Source: Bacteroidales bacterium GP3
GTDB lineage: Bacteria; Bacteroidota; Bacteroidia; Bacteroidales; Muribaculaceae
Direction: 5' to 3'
Assembly (NCBI GenBank): GCA_001701075.1
Contig: DAAK01000112.1
Location: forward strand, 1 to 6,247
DNA: 6,247 nt
Each line of letters opens with the position of its first letter. Within the stretch, counting starts at the first letter, position 1. Position numbers and translations under genes: made by a program. This document shows, piece after piece, positions 5,100 through 6,247 of the stretch. Below the pieces are notes generated by a model. That model saw nothing but the letters and a program-made list of their open reading frames with translations, did no database searches and was not told the DNA's origin.

Positions 5100-6107
5100 T
5101 CATGTAGTGGATTGGGTACGTAGGGTTAGACGGCCATCTGCAGAAAGAGATGCGATGGAAGCGGCGAGGTCGTTCATTTGATGGAATTCGGTATAGCCTG
5201 CTGATGAGCGGCGATTAAGATTATCAGGCCAAGGAGATAGAAGGAGCAATCTACCAGCTGCACATAGATCAAAATACTCTCCCTGTGGTTTGAAACGCTC
5301 ATTGAAAGCCAAATCCCGCAAGACTATGACACGACTTCCGCTTTCTATTGCCTCGCGTATAATATATTTTTCGACTTTGTGTATAGCTGGAGAAATGGGA
5401 ATAGCTCCTTTTGAAATTTCTTCAAGACACTTTCTAGTATATTGATCAAATTCCTGTTGGCTCCAATAACGGTGTATTCTTATCGGGAGCAAATATATTT
5501 CTTTAAGGATGAAGATATTGCCATAGGCGGCATATTCATGATTATTTATGCAGATATGTAAATGTCGCTTGAAAAGATCTGGATATTTCTGTCGAAGCAA
5601 ATAACGACGTGGATTATCCTCTATGTATTTGATTGCACGATCGAGCTGAATAAAATCAAATATTATTCTGTCATCAAAAGGTTTGAATAGCGTAGTGAAA
5701 GATGACAATCCTGCAAGATTTGTGTAGGCTCGCGAGCATGCTACAGAAAAGGGAGCAAGATATTTTCCTATAGGTTTTTCTAATTGAGATATCACCTGCA
5801 ATACAAAATGAATATGATCAGGCATTATCACATAGCGCTTAATTATCAGGGCAGGAGTCTTCTCTTGAATCCGTAGCAGTTCTGTTTTGACACATTCTCC
5901 GAGTTCAGTATTATCGGGAATAATCATATCATTTTTGCGAAGTATCCCCTCACTTAGCATATTAATGACAGACAAGTGGGGAGTGTCGGGATAAGCAGTA
6001 ATAGTGATGAAGTAGAATCCGGGCGCACGATAATCGTGAAAGCCGGCTCGAGGGGCTTTCAGCTTTTTATTTTTACTATGATTAGGATGCTGATCGGAAG
6101 TCTTCAT
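5100..6107 (-). CDS. REP-associated tyrosine transposase (RAYT, Y1/HUH family), 335 aa
   Basis: The product is a single-strand DNA transposase of the IS200/IS605-like Y1 HUH class, specialised for REP hairpins. It opens with RAPGFYFITITAYPDTPHLS (27-46), the usual first strand of the Y1_Tnp fold. The HUH motif is in YVIMPDHIHFVLQV, with H98 and H100 binding the metal. The likely nucleophile is Y161 in YIEDNPRRYLL (161-171). A C-terminal extension of about 150 residues (about 185-335) follows, including SGSRVIVLRDLAFNERFKPQG and LCAAGRLLLLSPWP, which looks like an alpha/beta nucleotide-binding fold. The protein is therefore longer than classical RAYTs of about 150-250 aa. The frame is intact. 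REPs flank it in the same orientation at 5024-5051 and 6133-6160. RAYTs are often single-copy, domesticated genes that spread REPs rather than themselves. Confidence 0.92.
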   Translation of the reverse strand: MKTSDQHPNHSKNKKLKAPRAGFHDYRAPGFYFITITAYPDTPHLSVINMLSEGILRKNDMIIPDNTELGECVKTELLRIQEKTPALIIKRYVIMPDHIHFVLQVISQLEKPIGKYLAPFSVACSRAYTNLAGLSSFTTLFKPFDDRIIFDFIQLDRAIKYIEDNPRRYLLRQKYPDLFKRHLHICINNHEYAAYGNIFILKEIYLLPIRIHRYWSQQEFDQYTRKCLEEISKGAIPISPAIHKVEKYIIREAIESGSRVIVLRDLAFNERFKPQGEYFDLCAAGRLLLLSPWPDNLNRRSSAGYTEFHQMNDLAASIASLSADGRLTLRTQSTT

Positions 6108-6131
6108 GATAATGGGTGATTATTATTTGGG

Positions 6132-6160
6132 GCGGCTAAAGCCGCTACCAGTAAAAGAGA
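6132..6160 (-). repeat. REP unit with canonical GTAG, right flank of the RAYT gene
   Basis: The hairpin GCGGC-TAAA-GCCGC (6132-6145) is a perfect 5-bp stem. On the minus strand GTAG (6145-6148) directly precedes the stem CGGC-TTTA-GCCG, the arrangement recognised by characterised RAYT proteins. The only mismatch with the left REP over 28 nt falls inside this tetranucleotide. The unit lies 24 nt upstream of the RAYT start codon. Confidence 0.88.
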
Positions 6161-6185
6161 GACTCTTTTATTGCTGATTTCTATC

Positions 6186-6210
6186 TTACAGGTTTCGGCT
6201 TTAGCCGAAA
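6186..6210 (+). repeat. Inverted REP variant
   Basis: Read on the plus strand, 6186-6207 matches the minus-strand reading of the REP at 6133-6154 at 19 of 22 positions, so it is an opposed REP copy. Its hairpin tttcggct-TT-agccgaaa (6193-6210) has a perfect 8-bp stem. The position equivalent to GTAG reads GTTT here. The two opposed units, about 25 nt apart, form a BIME-like pair. Confidence 0.75.
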
Positions 6211-6247
6211 AATAAAGGAAAAGCCGAAGCAGTTGGAGCTTCGGCTT
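6210..6247 (-). terminator. Strong leftward rho-independent terminator-like hairpin
   Basis: Arms aagccgaagc (6221-6230) and gcttcggctt (6238-6247) form a perfect 10-bp stem with a 7-nt loop. On the minus strand the stem is followed by TTCCTTTATTTTT, giving a U-rich tail. It probably ends a leftward gene beyond the right edge. It ends exactly at the window edge, so the stem may be longer, and its gccga core also resembles the neighbouring REPs. Confidence 0.6.

Noticed and set aside
1..6247. CRISPR array, tRNA or rRNA genes, riboswitch
   Set aside because: No regularly spaced short repeats were found, no cloverleaf-like or conserved rRNA sequence, and no recognisable riboswitch core.

Overview
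The window most likely comes from a member of the Bacteroidales (Bacteroidota). The grounds are an AT-rich sequence, A-rich gene leaders without strong Shine-Dalgarno motifs, two perfect matches to the Bacteroides-type -7 promoter element (TAnnTTTG, read leftward), lipoprotein signal peptides, and a REP-associated transposase with GGCTAAAGCC-type REP hairpins. I cannot name a genus or species. Every convincing gene is on the minus strand, so transcription runs from high to low coordinates.

Right part (about 4860-6247): a REP-associated tyrosine transposase (RAYT/TnpA-REP, 5100-6107) is flanked by two nearly identical REP units in the same orientation (5024-5051 and 6133-6160). A third, inverted REP lies at 6186-6210, and a strong leftward terminator-like hairpin ends the window. 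Abutting the left REP is a 26-codon 3' remnant of a radC gene (4936-5013).

Middle part (about 4158-4867): a -7 promoter element at 4860-4867 points left into a 93-residue open frame with no ATG (4542-4823), which looks like the tail of a broken gene. An unrecognised small gene (4158-4520) follows.

Left part (183-4110): a leftward array of six small genes. An M23 metallopeptidase (3495-4016) and a small lipoprotein (3016-3474) form a two-gene unit bracketed by a nearly perfect 71/72-bp direct repeat. Each repeat copy carries a perfect 8-bp inverted repeat and lies just upstream of the next gene. Next come two tandem paralogues of an acidic, probably cytoplasmic protein (2248-2895 and 1589-2215), a Cys-rich lipoprotein (1137-1586) and two unrecognised soluble proteins (708-1121 and 183-701). 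Gaps of 2, 15, 6 and 32 nt suggest co-transcription from 2895 to 183. At the far left, another -7 element (61-68) points toward a gene beyond the window.

Reading: tandem paralogues, alternating lipoproteins and soluble proteins, broken ends, mobile-element remnants and a repeat-bounded gene unit fit an accessory island. It resembles the orphan-immunity or 'acquired interbacterial defence' arrays known from Bacteroidales. That is inference from architecture, because no gene here matches a named immunity family that I can recognise. The most testable new observations are the repeat-bounded M23/lipoprotein cassette and the RAYT with its GTAG-marked REP.
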